Of a stretch of 64,000 nucleotides of DNA, positions 44,155 to 51,469 are shown one piece after another (the first letter of the stretch is position 1; every line of letters starts with the position of its first letter). The notes below the pieces were generated by a model. That model was not told the DNA's origin, did no database searches, and saw only the letters and a program-made list of their open reading frames with translations. A program made the position numbers and the translations under genes. The DNA lies in contig DASYCZ010000055.1 of the NCBI GenBank assembly GCA_036499825.1, positions 1 through 64,000 of the forward strand, read 5' to 3'. This DNA is from Paradevosia sp036499825 (GTDB lineage Bacteria; Pseudomonadota; Alphaproteobacteria; Rhizobiales; Devosiaceae).

Positions 44155-44949
44155 ATGACACTGTCCGCGCGGATCGCTCCGCATCTTCCCTACCTGCGCC
44201 GGTTTTCGCGTGCGACAACCGGTTCGCAGACCTCGGGTGATGCCTACGTTGCCGCCACGCTCGAAGCCCTGATCGGCGACACGTCGATCTTCCCCGAGGC
44301 CTCGAGCGACCGCATCGCCTTGTACAAACTGTTTTCCGCACTGTTTTCGTCTTCTTCCATAGCCGTGCCGCAGCCGTCGTCATCCTTTGCGTGGGAGCAG
44401 CGTGCCGCCATGAATCTTTCCCGCCTCGCCCCGGTCCCGCGCCAGGCCTTCCTGCTGGTTGCCGTCGAAGGCTTCAGCAACGAACAGGCAGCGGAAGTGC
44501 TTGGTGTCGCCGATGACGAATTCACCTCGCTGCTCGACGAGGCGTCCGTCGAAATCTCGCGCCAGGTCGCTACCGACATCATGATCATCGAGGATGAACC
44601 GCTCATCGCCATGGATATCGAGCAGCTCGTCGAGAGCCTCGGCCATAAGGTGGTGAGCGTCGCCCGCACGCACAAGGAAGCGGTTGCCCAGTTCGCCAAG
44701 ACGCAACCCAAGATGATCCTGGCCGATATCCAGCTGGCCGATGGGAGCTCGGGCATCGACGCCGTCAACGACATCCTCAACGCGCATTCGGTGCCGGTGA
44801 TCTTCATTACCGCCTTCCCCGAGCGCCTGCTGACGGGCGAACGCCCCGAACCGACCTTCCTCGTCACCAAGCCGTTCAATCCCGACATGGTGAAGGCCCT
44901 GATCAGCCAGGCCTTGTTCTTCGACGAAGGCTCACGCGCCGCCGCCTGA
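44155..44949 (+). CDS. phyR: general stress response regulator PhyR (anti-anti-sigma)
   Basis: A 264-residue protein: an N-terminal sigma-like domain (1 to about 135; GFSNEQAAEVLGVADDEF mimics sigma region 4) and a C-terminal receiver with acidic pair E146-D147 (MIIEDEPLIAMDIEQLVE), phosphoacceptor D191 (MILADIQLADGSSG) and K239 (LVTKPF). Phosphorylation lets the sigma-like domain bind NepR and free EcfG. The ATG at 44155 has GGGAG seven bases upstream and an exact EcfG promoter before it. A strong terminator follows. Confidence 0.95.
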   Translation: MTLSARIAPHLPYLRRFSRATTGSQTSGDAYVAATLEALIGDTSIFPEASSDRIALYKLFSALFSSSSIAVPQPSSSFAWEQRAAMNLSRLAPVPRQAFLLVAVEGFSNEQAAEVLGVADDEFTSLLDEASVEISRQVATDIMIIEDEPLIAMDIEQLVESLGHKVVSVARTHKEAVAQFAKTQPKMILADIQLADGSSGIDAVNDILNAHSVPVIFITAFPERLLTGERPEPTFLVTKPFNPDMVKALISQALFFDEGSRAAA

Positions 44950-44973
44950 ATTTACCCACCGATCAAAATAAAG

Positions 44974-45003
44974 GCCGGGCCTCGTGCCCGGCTTTTCTTT
45001 TCC
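44974..45003 (+). terminator. Rho-independent terminator of phyR
   Basis: GCCGGGC-CTCGT-GCCCGGC followed by TTTTCTTTT, 24 bases after the phyR stop. Confidence 0.9.
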
Positions 45004-45028
45004 GGAACTCCGTCCCCGCTCACTCGTT
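45004..45028 (+). promoter_or_regulatory. EcfG-type promoter of the DUF1328 gene (GGAAC-N16-CGTT)
   Basis: GGAAC at 45004-45008, 16-base spacer, CGTT at 45025-45028. It starts one base after the phyR terminator's T-run and is exact in both boxes. Confidence 0.72.
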
Positions 45029-45056
45029 ATGATGTTGGATGAGTTCGGAGTTGCAC

Positions 45057-45221
45057 TTGCTGTACTACGCTCTGGTATTTCTGGCAGTTGCCGTGATTGC
45101 GGGTTTGCTTGGATTTACCGGCATTGCTGGCGCGTCTGCCGGTATCGCACAGATAGTGTTCTTCGCGTTTCTGGCTTTTTTGATCATTTCGCTGGTTGTT
45201 GGACTGATACGGCGTGTGTGA
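45057..45221 (+). CDS. DUF1328 small membrane protein
   Basis: A 54-residue protein (MLYYALVFLAVAVIAGLLGF, then GIAGASAGIAQIVFFAFLAF) with two hydrophobic helices, the exact DUF1328 pattern; family proteins begin MLYYALVF. I therefore choose the TTG at 45057-45059, which has GGAG six bases upstream. An ATG at 45039 would add six residues and would leave almost no leader after the EcfG promoter at 45004-45028. Family function unknown, commonly stress-linked. Confidence 0.85.
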   Translation: MLYYALVFLAVAVIAGLLGFTGIAGASAGIAQIVFFAFLAFLIISLVVGLIRRV

Positions 45222-45271
45222 TCCGGGAATAAGCGGTGTCTGCCTGCCCCACACAGGCGGCCATTCGCTTG

Positions 45272-45305
45272 GCGGCTTCACCAATGGTGAAGCCGCTTTT
45301 GTTTT
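45272..45305 (+). terminator. Rho-independent terminator of the DUF1328 gene
   Basis: GCGGCTTCACC-AAT-GGTGAAGCCGC, a perfect 11-bp stem, followed by TTTTGTTTT. Confidence 0.92.
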
Positions 45306-45322
45306 CGTGAGGTTGCAAGGCA

Positions 45323-46308
45323 ATGTCCGATGAAGCCGATCGCAGCAACGAGACCCGCCTGCGATCCTTGTCGTGGGGGCTGCGGGATCGCAATCTTTCA
45401 ATCCTGCATCAGACCCCAGAGTATCTGTATGACCTCGTGGAAAACCTTCCCGTCGTCTGGCCATCCCAGGATTTGATCGGGCGCACCGACGAGGAGGTCC
45501 TGTCGGCCGAACTCGCCGCGACGCTTGGTAACGTTCGGCGCCTCGCGACCGAAAGCGCGGGACCGGTGGCCGCCGAGGTCGAAATCTGTGCCGAGCAAGG
45601 CACGAAGCACCTGTTCGAGGTCCGGATCAGCCGTGACTACGACACCCGCAATGCTGCGGTCGGCTTCGTCATGGTTCTGGCCGACATCACCGCGATCCGC
45701 GAGCGCGAACAGGCTCTGAACAGCCTCATGCGAGAAGTCAGCCATCGCTCGAAGAACCTGCTGGCCATCGTGCAGGCGGTGGCGATGCAGACCGCCAACC
45801 ACAGCGACACCCGGCAGATTTCCTTGGCAAGTTCCGTGGCCGGCTTCACGCCTTGGCGGGCGCACAGGATCTGGTCACCGAATCCGACTGGCGCGGCACG
45901 ACCTTCCGCGAGCTCGCCGCTTCCCAGCTTGCCCGGCTGGGCCAGACCACGCTCGATGGCATCGAGGTTTTGGGCGACAACCCTGTGCTCGGCCCCAATG
46001 CGGCGCTGCATATCGGTCTCGCCATCCATGAACTGGCCACCAACGCGCTCCTTCACGGAGCGCTGGCAGATGGCCGTCACGGCCTCATCCGCCTGGCCCT
46101 GGACTTTCCGCCCATCGCCAATCGCCCGCTGGTGCTCGAATGGCGTGAGCACAGCGGCACGTCGAGCCTTGCCGAGGCGCCGCGATTCGGAACGCTGGTG
46201 CTGGAGCGGATCGTACCGCTCTCCATGCGAGGTACCATGACCTACGGGGTCTTGCCCGATCTCGTCACCTATCGCCTGGAGGTTCCGCGCGATCAGGTCG
46301 CCAACTGA
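45323..46308 (+). pseudogene. PAS-HWE sensor histidine kinase, interrupted by a -1 frameshift
   Basis: The first frame (45323 on) reads a PAS domain (LHQTPEYLYDLVENLP; ISRDYDTRNAAVGFVMVLAD) and the phosphoacceptor helix MREVSHRSKNLLAIVQAVAM. Near 45808-45820 family likeness ends in that frame and resumes in the next (DFLGKFRGRLHALAGAQDLV from 45817), running through the ATPase domain (LAIHELATNALLHGAL; RFGTLVLERIVP) to the stop at 46306-46308. A single missing base explains it. Restored length would be about 328 residues. It may be a true pseudogene, a sequencing error or, less likely, programmed. Lying beside phyR, it is the best candidate for a PhyR-dedicated kinase. Confidence 0.85.
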
Positions 46309-46664
46309 TCCGGATTGGCGATCCGCAACAGCACGTCGGCGTGGCAGGGGCCATCGAGCGAGCACCAGCAGGCAAGGTTCTTGCCGGCAAGTTCAGCCAC
46401 AATGGTTGCATGACTAGGTGCATCGCCTGGAGAAAGCGCCTCGTCGAGCCCGCCTTCCAGCCACTCGCCATACATCGCTACCGCCCTGGCGCGGGCAGCG
46501 ACCACATCAAGGCCCTCGCGCGCCGCAACATCGGCGATGGCAAACGGATTCCCCCAGCGACCCGGTCGACTCACCACCTGTGCGGACAGGCGGTTCAGGC
46601 CCTGCGAGGCCGCCTGCAGATCGAAGCCCCGTTTACGACTGAGCTGCAGGCGAGCCGGTTTCAT
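46293..46664 (-). CDS. DUF4326 domain protein
   Basis: A 123-residue protein matching the DUF4326 pattern: LQLSRKRGFDLQAASQGLNR, then the conserved RPGRWGNPFAI, and LAGKNLACWCSLDGPCHADV with the LxCWC-x-CHAD motif. Function unknown. Its ATG overlaps the stop of the TRIC-like channel gene (ATGA), and its 3' end overlaps the convergent kinase reading frame by 16 bases. Start by coupling and homology-like N-terminus. Confidence 0.88.
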   Translation of the reverse strand: MKPARLQLSRKRGFDLQAASQGLNRLSAQVVSRPGRWGNPFAIADVAAREGLDVVAARARAVAMYGEWLEGGLDEALSPGDAPSHATIVAELAGKNLACWCSLDGPCHADVLLRIANPDQLAT

Positions 46665-47311
46665 CGCAGCTCTTCGTCGTAGACGAATTTCGGCATCGCC
46701 AGCTTGAACATGATCGCCACCACCCGCAGCGAGAAACCGACGGCGATCGAAACCAGGATGACGACGTCGTGCTGGAAACCGAGCCGATCGCCGATAAAAT
46801 ATAGGGCCCCCGTGACGATGGACACCGTGGCGTAAAGTTCGCTGGAGAACACCAGGGGAATATCGTTGCACAACACATCCCGCAGGATGCCGCCCACAAT
46901 GCCGGTGATCATTCCGGCGACTATCACGATAATTGGATGCTGATCCATGGCGATGGCGACATTGCAACCGATGATGGTGAAGACCACCAGGCCCAGCGCA
47001 TCCAGCAGGAGGAACGTCCAGCGCAGCCTGCCGACCACCCGCGCAAACGCGATGGTCACCAGCGCCGCCGCGCAGGTCTCCACCAGCAAATAGGGATTGG
47101 CCACCCAGCTCAGCGGATAATGCCCCAGCAACAGATCGCGCGCCGAGCCGCCGCCAAGAGCGGTGACGCAGGCGAGAATGCAGACGCCGAACCAATCCAT
47201 CTTGCGCCGCCCGGCCGCGAGCGCGGCGGTCATCGCTTCGGCGGCGATAGCGACATAAAAGATCACTTCCAGCAGCAGGCTGGTCCCCTGCCCGGCACCA
47301 TCGATACCCAT
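46661..47311 (-). CDS. TRIC/UPF0126 family cation channel-like protein
   Basis: A 216-residue membrane protein with seven hydrophobic helices in two repeats, each with a GGGxxRD-type motif: ALGGGSARDLLLG and GIVGGILRDVLCN. This is the UPF0126/trimeric intracellular cation channel family, K+-permeable channels in studied members. The ATG shares a base with the upstream stop (TGATG), and the stop overlaps the DUF4326 gene. Confidence 0.9.
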   Translation of the reverse strand: MGIDGAGQGTSLLLEVIFYVAIAAEAMTAALAAGRRKMDWFGVCILACVTALGGGSARDLLLGHYPLSWVANPYLLVETCAAALVTIAFARVVGRLRWTFLLLDALGLVVFTIIGCNVAIAMDQHPIIVIVAGMITGIVGGILRDVLCNDIPLVFSSELYATVSIVTGALYFIGDRLGFQHDVVILVSIAVGFSLRVVAIMFKLAMPKFVYDEELR

Positions 47312-47766
47312 CAGTTATCAGTCGCCTGGATGGTGACGATCTTCACATCGAACGTCGTGCAGGCCGTGTCCTTACAAATGCCGTTCAACCACACTTCACC
47401 TTTGCCGAACATCACGCCCTGGTCGTTGACGAATAGGGTCTCATAATGCTGCTCCAACACTGCCTTGGTGATAGCCGGGGTAAAGATGGCTTTATAATTC
47501 CTGAGGAAGTCTGTCGCCGACGCCACCTTGTGCCGCTTGCCACCTATCGTGACCGTGATCGGATAGGAAACCAGATCGGCGACGGCCTGCAAGTCAGATG
47601 CCGCCAGGTCCATTTGCAGCGCCTTGATGGCAGCCTCATAAGGCGCGTGGTCGCCCAGGATGTTATCGATCGCCTGATTGGTCTCGGCTACGGATTGCGC
47701 CGACACGGTTTGTGCCAACGCTGCCGCCAACATCAATCCGGCAACGAAGAGGACGGAACGCTGCAT
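47311..47766 (-). CDS. exported protein of unknown function
   Basis: A 151-residue protein with a signal peptide (MQRSVLFVAGLMLAAALAQT, cleavage after VSA near residue 24). The mature part alternates helix and strand (SDLQAVADLVSYPITVTIGG; NYKAIFTPAITKAVLEQHYE; GVMFGKGEVWLNGIC) in a way reminiscent of NTF2-like periplasmic proteins, but no family is certain. Two cysteines near the end (GICKDTACTT) could pair. GAGG ribosome site before the ATG at 47764-47766. In one run with the TRIC-like and DUF4326 genes. Confidence 0.72.
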   Translation of the reverse strand: MQRSVLFVAGLMLAAALAQTVSAQSVAETNQAIDNILGDHAPYEAAIKALQMDLAASDLQAVADLVSYPITVTIGGKRHKVASATDFLRNYKAIFTPAITKAVLEQHYETLFVNDQGVMFGKGEVWLNGICKDTACTTFDVKIVTIQATDN

Positions 47767-47827
47767 CTTTGGCCACCTCGATTTGACCCGATGCTGCCTC
47801 CGGCGCGACGCCATGGCAAGGGTGCGA

Positions 47828-48385
47828 TCAGGCCGCGACCGTCAAAATGTGAACAGCAGCAGCGCCATAGATACGCCGGTCCTCAAGCGTAAAGCCCTCC
47901 GGCACAGCCAACTCGATTTCCGCGCTTTCTTCCACCACCAGCACCGCATCCGGAGCCAGCCAGCCGCCATCGCGCAAGGACGCAAGCGCCTGTTCCGCCA
48001 GCCCTTTGCCATAAGGCGGATCGAGAAACACCAGTTGCATCGGCCCCATGGTGCCCGCCGCACCAAGGTCGGTCGCGTCGCGGCGCAGCAGCTTGGTGAC
48101 GCCACCCGCGCCAAACGCTTCGATGTGATCGCGGATCAATCCGCGCGCTTCCGCGCCCGTATCGACGAAAATCACATGCGCTGCCCCACGCGACAGGGCC
48201 TCCAATCCCAGCGCGCCCGTGCCGGCGAAAAGATCAAGCACGCGCTTGCCGTCGAGCTGCGGTCCCAGCCGGCTCGCCAGGATGTTGAAGACCGATTCTC
48301 GCGCCCGATCCGAGGTCGGACGGATGCTGTCGTCAGACGGGGAGAGCAACTGCTTGCCGCGAAACTTGCCGGCGATGATCCGCAT
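47828..48385 (-). CDS. rsmD: 16S rRNA (guanine(966)-N(2))-methyltransferase
   Basis: A 185-residue methyltransferase: MRIIAGKFRGKQL, RPTSDRARESVFNIL, SAM motif VLDLFAGTGALGLEALSRGA (core LDLFAGTGALGLEA) and catalytic motif IV VFLDPPYGKG. It methylates G966 of 16S rRNA. It starts three bases after the pseudouridine synthase stop, the usual neighbour order in this group. Confidence 0.94.
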   Translation of the reverse strand: MRIIAGKFRGKQLLSPSDDSIRPTSDRARESVFNILASRLGPQLDGKRVLDLFAGTGALGLEALSRGAAHVIFVDTGAEARGLIRDHIEAFGAGGVTKLLRRDATDLGAAGTMGPMQLVFLDPPYGKGLAEQALASLRDGGWLAPDAVLVVEESAEIELAVPEGFTLEDRRIYGAAAVHILTVAA

Positions 48386-48388
48386 GGC

Positions 48389-50071
48389 CTAGCTGCGCGG
48401 CTTGCGCGGCCCCGCCGGGGGCTTGCCGCCGCTGCGCGGTCCGCGCGCCGAGGGCGGCCCGTCCTTGCGGGGGCCGCGACCGGCCGGCGCCGCTCCATCG
48501 CGTCGTGGCGGCCGTGAACCCGGCGCACCGGCATCCTTGCGGGGGTAGCTCTTGCGCTCCGGACGATCGCCGCTACGCGCAGGCGCCTCATCACGTGGCG
48601 CCCGCGGCTTGTCGCCGAAGCCACGCGCGGGCTTGTCACCAAAACTGCGAGTCGGCTTGTCGCCGAAACTGCGGGCAGGACGCTCGGAGCGCTCGGCTCC
48701 CGGCTTGCCGCCGGCAGGGCGCGGGCGATCCGAGAATGCGCGCTTGGGGCGATCGCCGAAAGCCGGCTTGCCACGATCGGCGCCCGCGGCCGCACCACGC
48801 TCGCCACGCGGCTTGTCGCCAAAGCTGCGGCGCGGACGCTCGGCGCCACTATCGTCGCGACGCGGACCACGCGGATGCTCTGTGCCGCTATCGCGGCGTG
48901 GACGAGCGCCGCCGGTACGAGGCGGCTTTTCGCGCTCAACGGGCTTGCCGAACGAGCGCGCCGGCCGATCGTCCGCGTCGCGGAAGGCCGGCTTCTTCTT
49001 GCCGTAGGATTTTTCCTTGAACTCGGCAGGCTCGCGGCCGTCATCGAAGTAGATTTTCCGTGGCGGCGGACCATCCACATCGGGCTCGTCGGCACGCATC
49101 GGCATGCGGGGCTTGCGGCCGATCACGCTGCGGCCGGGACGGTCCTGGCGCGGGCGCTCGGCGCGCACCTCTTCCATGGTCTTGTCGGTACGGTCGGTAA
49201 AACGAAACCGCTGCTGCGCGATCTTGACGGTGTTGGTGCCGCGTCCGGTATCACGGTCGCGCACCGGCTTCGCCTCGACGCGCGCCTCCGGCATCTCGGA
49301 TTCAAAATCGACATCGGCCTCGTCGGCAAGGCGTTTGCCCAGCTGGTCGCGCAACACCCGCGCGCGAACGACTTCAACCGCCCCGATCGGCAGGTCGCCT
49401 AGTTGGAACGGACCATAGCTGACCCGGATCAAGCGGTTGACCATGAGGCCGAGCGCCCCAAGCACATTCTTGACTTCGCGGTTCTTGCCTTCGCGCAGCG
49501 CTACCAGCAGCCAGACATTGGCGCCCTGCTCGCGCTCCAGCGTCGCCTCGATGGAGCCGTATTTGATGCCCTCGATCTCGATACCGTCCTTAAGCGTATC
49601 GAGCATCTTCTGGCTGACGGTGCCATGGGCACGAACGCGATAGCGGCGCAGCCAACCCGTCGCCGGCAGCTCCAGCACGCGCTTCAGTCCGCCATCATTG
49701 GTCAGCAGCAGCAGGCCTTCGGTATTGATATCGAGGCGCCCGATGGTGACCACGCGCGGCAGGCCGTGCTCGGCGAGCTTTTCAAAGATAGTCTCGCGGC
49801 CTTCGGGGTCCTTCTCGGTGACCACCAGACCGGCGGGCTTGTGATAAAGCCAGACGCGCGTGCCCTGCCGTTCGGCCAGAGGCGCGCCATCGACTTCGAT
49901 CTTGTCCCGGTCGGTGACATTGAAGGCGGGCGTCAGCACCTTCTTGCCGTTGACCACGACGCGGCCGGCGGCAATCCAGGTTTCGGCATCGCGGCGGGAA
50001 CACAGGCCCGAACGGGCGATCACTTTGGCCAACCGGTCGCCAGTGGCCGGGGCAGTGCGGCTTTCAGACAT
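48389..50071 (-). CDS. rluB: rRNA pseudouridine synthase (RluB/RsuA family) with long repetitive basic tail
   Basis: A 560-residue protein, twice the usual length. An S4 RNA-binding domain (about 12-60; LAKVIARSGLCSRRDAETWI) is followed by the synthase domain with catalytic Asp in GRLDINTEGLLLLTNDG (about 115-130) and NREVKNVLGALGLMVNRLIR. From about 275 to the end it is low-complexity, rich in Arg, Lys, Gly, Asp and Pro, with repeats such as RSFGDKP (four or more copies). It modifies a uridine in 23S rRNA, by family; the tail probably adds RNA binding. Confidence 0.92.
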   Translation of the reverse strand: MSESRTAPATGDRLAKVIARSGLCSRRDAETWIAAGRVVVNGKKVLTPAFNVTDRDKIEVDGAPLAERQGTRVWLYHKPAGLVVTEKDPEGRETIFEKLAEHGLPRVVTIGRLDINTEGLLLLTNDGGLKRVLELPATGWLRRYRVRAHGTVSQKMLDTLKDGIEIEGIKYGSIEATLEREQGANVWLLVALREGKNREVKNVLGALGLMVNRLIRVSYGPFQLGDLPIGAVEVVRARVLRDQLGKRLADEADVDFESEMPEARVEAKPVRDRDTGRGTNTVKIAQQRFRFTDRTDKTMEEVRAERPRQDRPGRSVIGRKPRMPMRADEPDVDGPPPRKIYFDDGREPAEFKEKSYGKKKPAFRDADDRPARSFGKPVEREKPPRTGGARPRRDSGTEHPRGPRRDDSGAERPRRSFGDKPRGERGAAAGADRGKPAFGDRPKRAFSDRPRPAGGKPGAERSERPARSFGDKPTRSFGDKPARGFGDKPRAPRDEAPARSGDRPERKSYPRKDAGAPGSRPPRRDGAAPAGRGPRKDGPPSARGPRSGGKPPAGPRKPRS

Positions 50072-50175
50072 GCCGAAACGCTTTCATTTCATGCGGGACC
50101 CAAAACGGGCGGCGCGGTCAGTCGTCGTATAGCGTTCAGCGCCGCGGCACAAGGCGCCGCGGCGAAACAAGCCGA

Positions 50176-50883
50176 TCAGGGATTGGCGTGATCGAGATCC
50201 AGGTCCTTCGACAGGGCGCTCGTCGGGCTGAGATCGGAGGGCGCGGTCGGCTGGATTTTCCGAGACATCGCCTTGCGGATTTCCGGCGGACACCTCGCAT
50301 CGCTGAGCTTGACCAGCTCACCGCTCGGCGTCTTACAGATGAGATCGGTGCCGCCGACATTGACGAAATATTCGTCAGGCGGGAAATACAGCGGCTTCTT
50401 GGTATTGCCACGCGTCGCCATATTGGCTGCATTCATGCGGGCGGTAAGCTGCTTGGTTTCGATATCGGTCAAGGGGCGCCCACCCAGAGTGCGCAGATCG
50501 ACGACGCGGGCGTTGCGCAGGCGCGTCATGTCGGCTTCGCTGATATTGGTGGTATCGATCCGCACCGTATTGGAATCGGGCGGCAACTGGGCAACCTGCG
50601 TTTCCGGCTGCGGCAACGGCGCGGCAGTCCCGGCCTTCGGCATCACCAGCGGTCCGCGACGCTCGGCGATATCGGGCTTTTCGTCCTGCGGCACAAGCGA
50701 CAGGCCCTGCAATGTCGACGTCATCACTTCGCGCTCGAAGGTGCCCGGATCGGCCAGGGCATTGGTGCCTTCCGCGGTGGTGCACGCACTCAAGGCGACG
50801 CTAAGCAACAGGGCCACCGACACGAGTCCTGTCCGGGTCACGGCCAAGAGGCTGGGCCGCCGCCCGTTTTCGACGTTATGCAT
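50176..50883 (-). CDS. lipoprotein of unknown function
   Basis: A 235-residue predicted lipoprotein: a signal segment with lipobox (LLLSVALSACTTAEG, Cys at about 34), then a Pro-rich low-complexity region and a C-terminal region with TKKPLYFPPDEYFVNVGGTD and LICKTPSGELVKLSDARCPP, containing two cysteines that could pair. No family recognised. AAGGGAAG ribosome site. It lies between the pseudouridine synthase and lspA on the same strand, so it would be processed by the neighbour's product like any lipoprotein. Confidence 0.75.
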   Translation of the reverse strand: MHNVENGRRPSLLAVTRTGLVSVALLLSVALSACTTAEGTNALADPGTFEREVMTSTLQGLSLVPQDEKPDIAERRGPLVMPKAGTAAPLPQPETQVAQLPPDSNTVRIDTTNISEADMTRLRNARVVDLRTLGGRPLTDIETKQLTARMNAANMATRGNTKKPLYFPPDEYFVNVGGTDLICKTPSGELVKLSDARCPPEIRKAMSRKIQPTAPSDLSPTSALSKDLDLDHANP

Positions 50884-50977
50884 GCAACTTCCCTTTGTGA
50901 GCCCTTGGGCCGAGCGGCCTTATACTCCATTGCCTCGCCTAAGACCAGATTCTGGCAGTAACGTGTTCACCGCCTTG

Positions 50978-51469
50978 TCAGGCGTTGCTCACCACGGTCT
51001 TGGCTCGGCCTACCCCAAGCAAATCGAGGAGCAGCAGACATACCCCCAGCGTAATGGCGCTGTCGGCGAGATTGAAGATGTAGAACGACGCATCGCCCCA
51101 GTGAAAATGGAAAAAGTCCGCCACCGCGCCGTAAATGACACGATCGAGCGCGTTGGACAGCGCCCCGCCTATGCACAATGCCAGGCCGATCCGCACCAGC
51201 GGCGCCGTGGTCCGGAGCCACCACACCGCCAGCGCCACGATGGCGACCAGCATCAGCAGCCCCAGCGTCCATACCGGCAGCCGGTCGAGCAGGCCATATG
51301 AAATGCCGGTGTTCCACACTAGCACGTAGTCGAAAAACGAGGTGACGGAAATGCCTTCCCCGCCACGCCATCCCTGGATCTCTATCTGATAGAACTTTTG
51401 CCCGCGATCCAGCGCGAAGGCTAAAATCCCGAGCAGCAGGCTGAGCCAGGTCGACATGCTGCGGCTCAT
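50978..51469 (-). CDS. lspA: lipoprotein signal peptidase (signal peptidase II)
   Basis: A 163-residue inner-membrane aspartyl protease with four hydrophobic helices. The catalytic aspartates lie in SNALDRVIYGAVADFF (D118) and FNLADSAIT (D136). It removes signal peptides from prolipoproteins. The ATG overlaps the ileS stop by four bases, the classic ileS-lspA arrangement. Confidence 0.96.
   Translation of the reverse strand: MSRSMSTWLSLLLGILAFALDRGQKFYQIEIQGWRGGEGISVTSFFDYVLVWNTGISYGLLDRLPVWTLGLLMLVAIVALAVWWLRTTAPLVRIGLALCIGGALSNALDRVIYGAVADFFHFHWGDASFYIFNLADSAITLGVCLLLLDLLGVGRAKTVVSNA

Noticed and set aside
46293..47195. A long minus-strand frame extending DUF4326 upstream through the channel gene
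   Set aside because: The upstream part is the shifted reading of the TRIC-like gene; the ATG at 46664 overlaps that gene's stop as in coupled genes.
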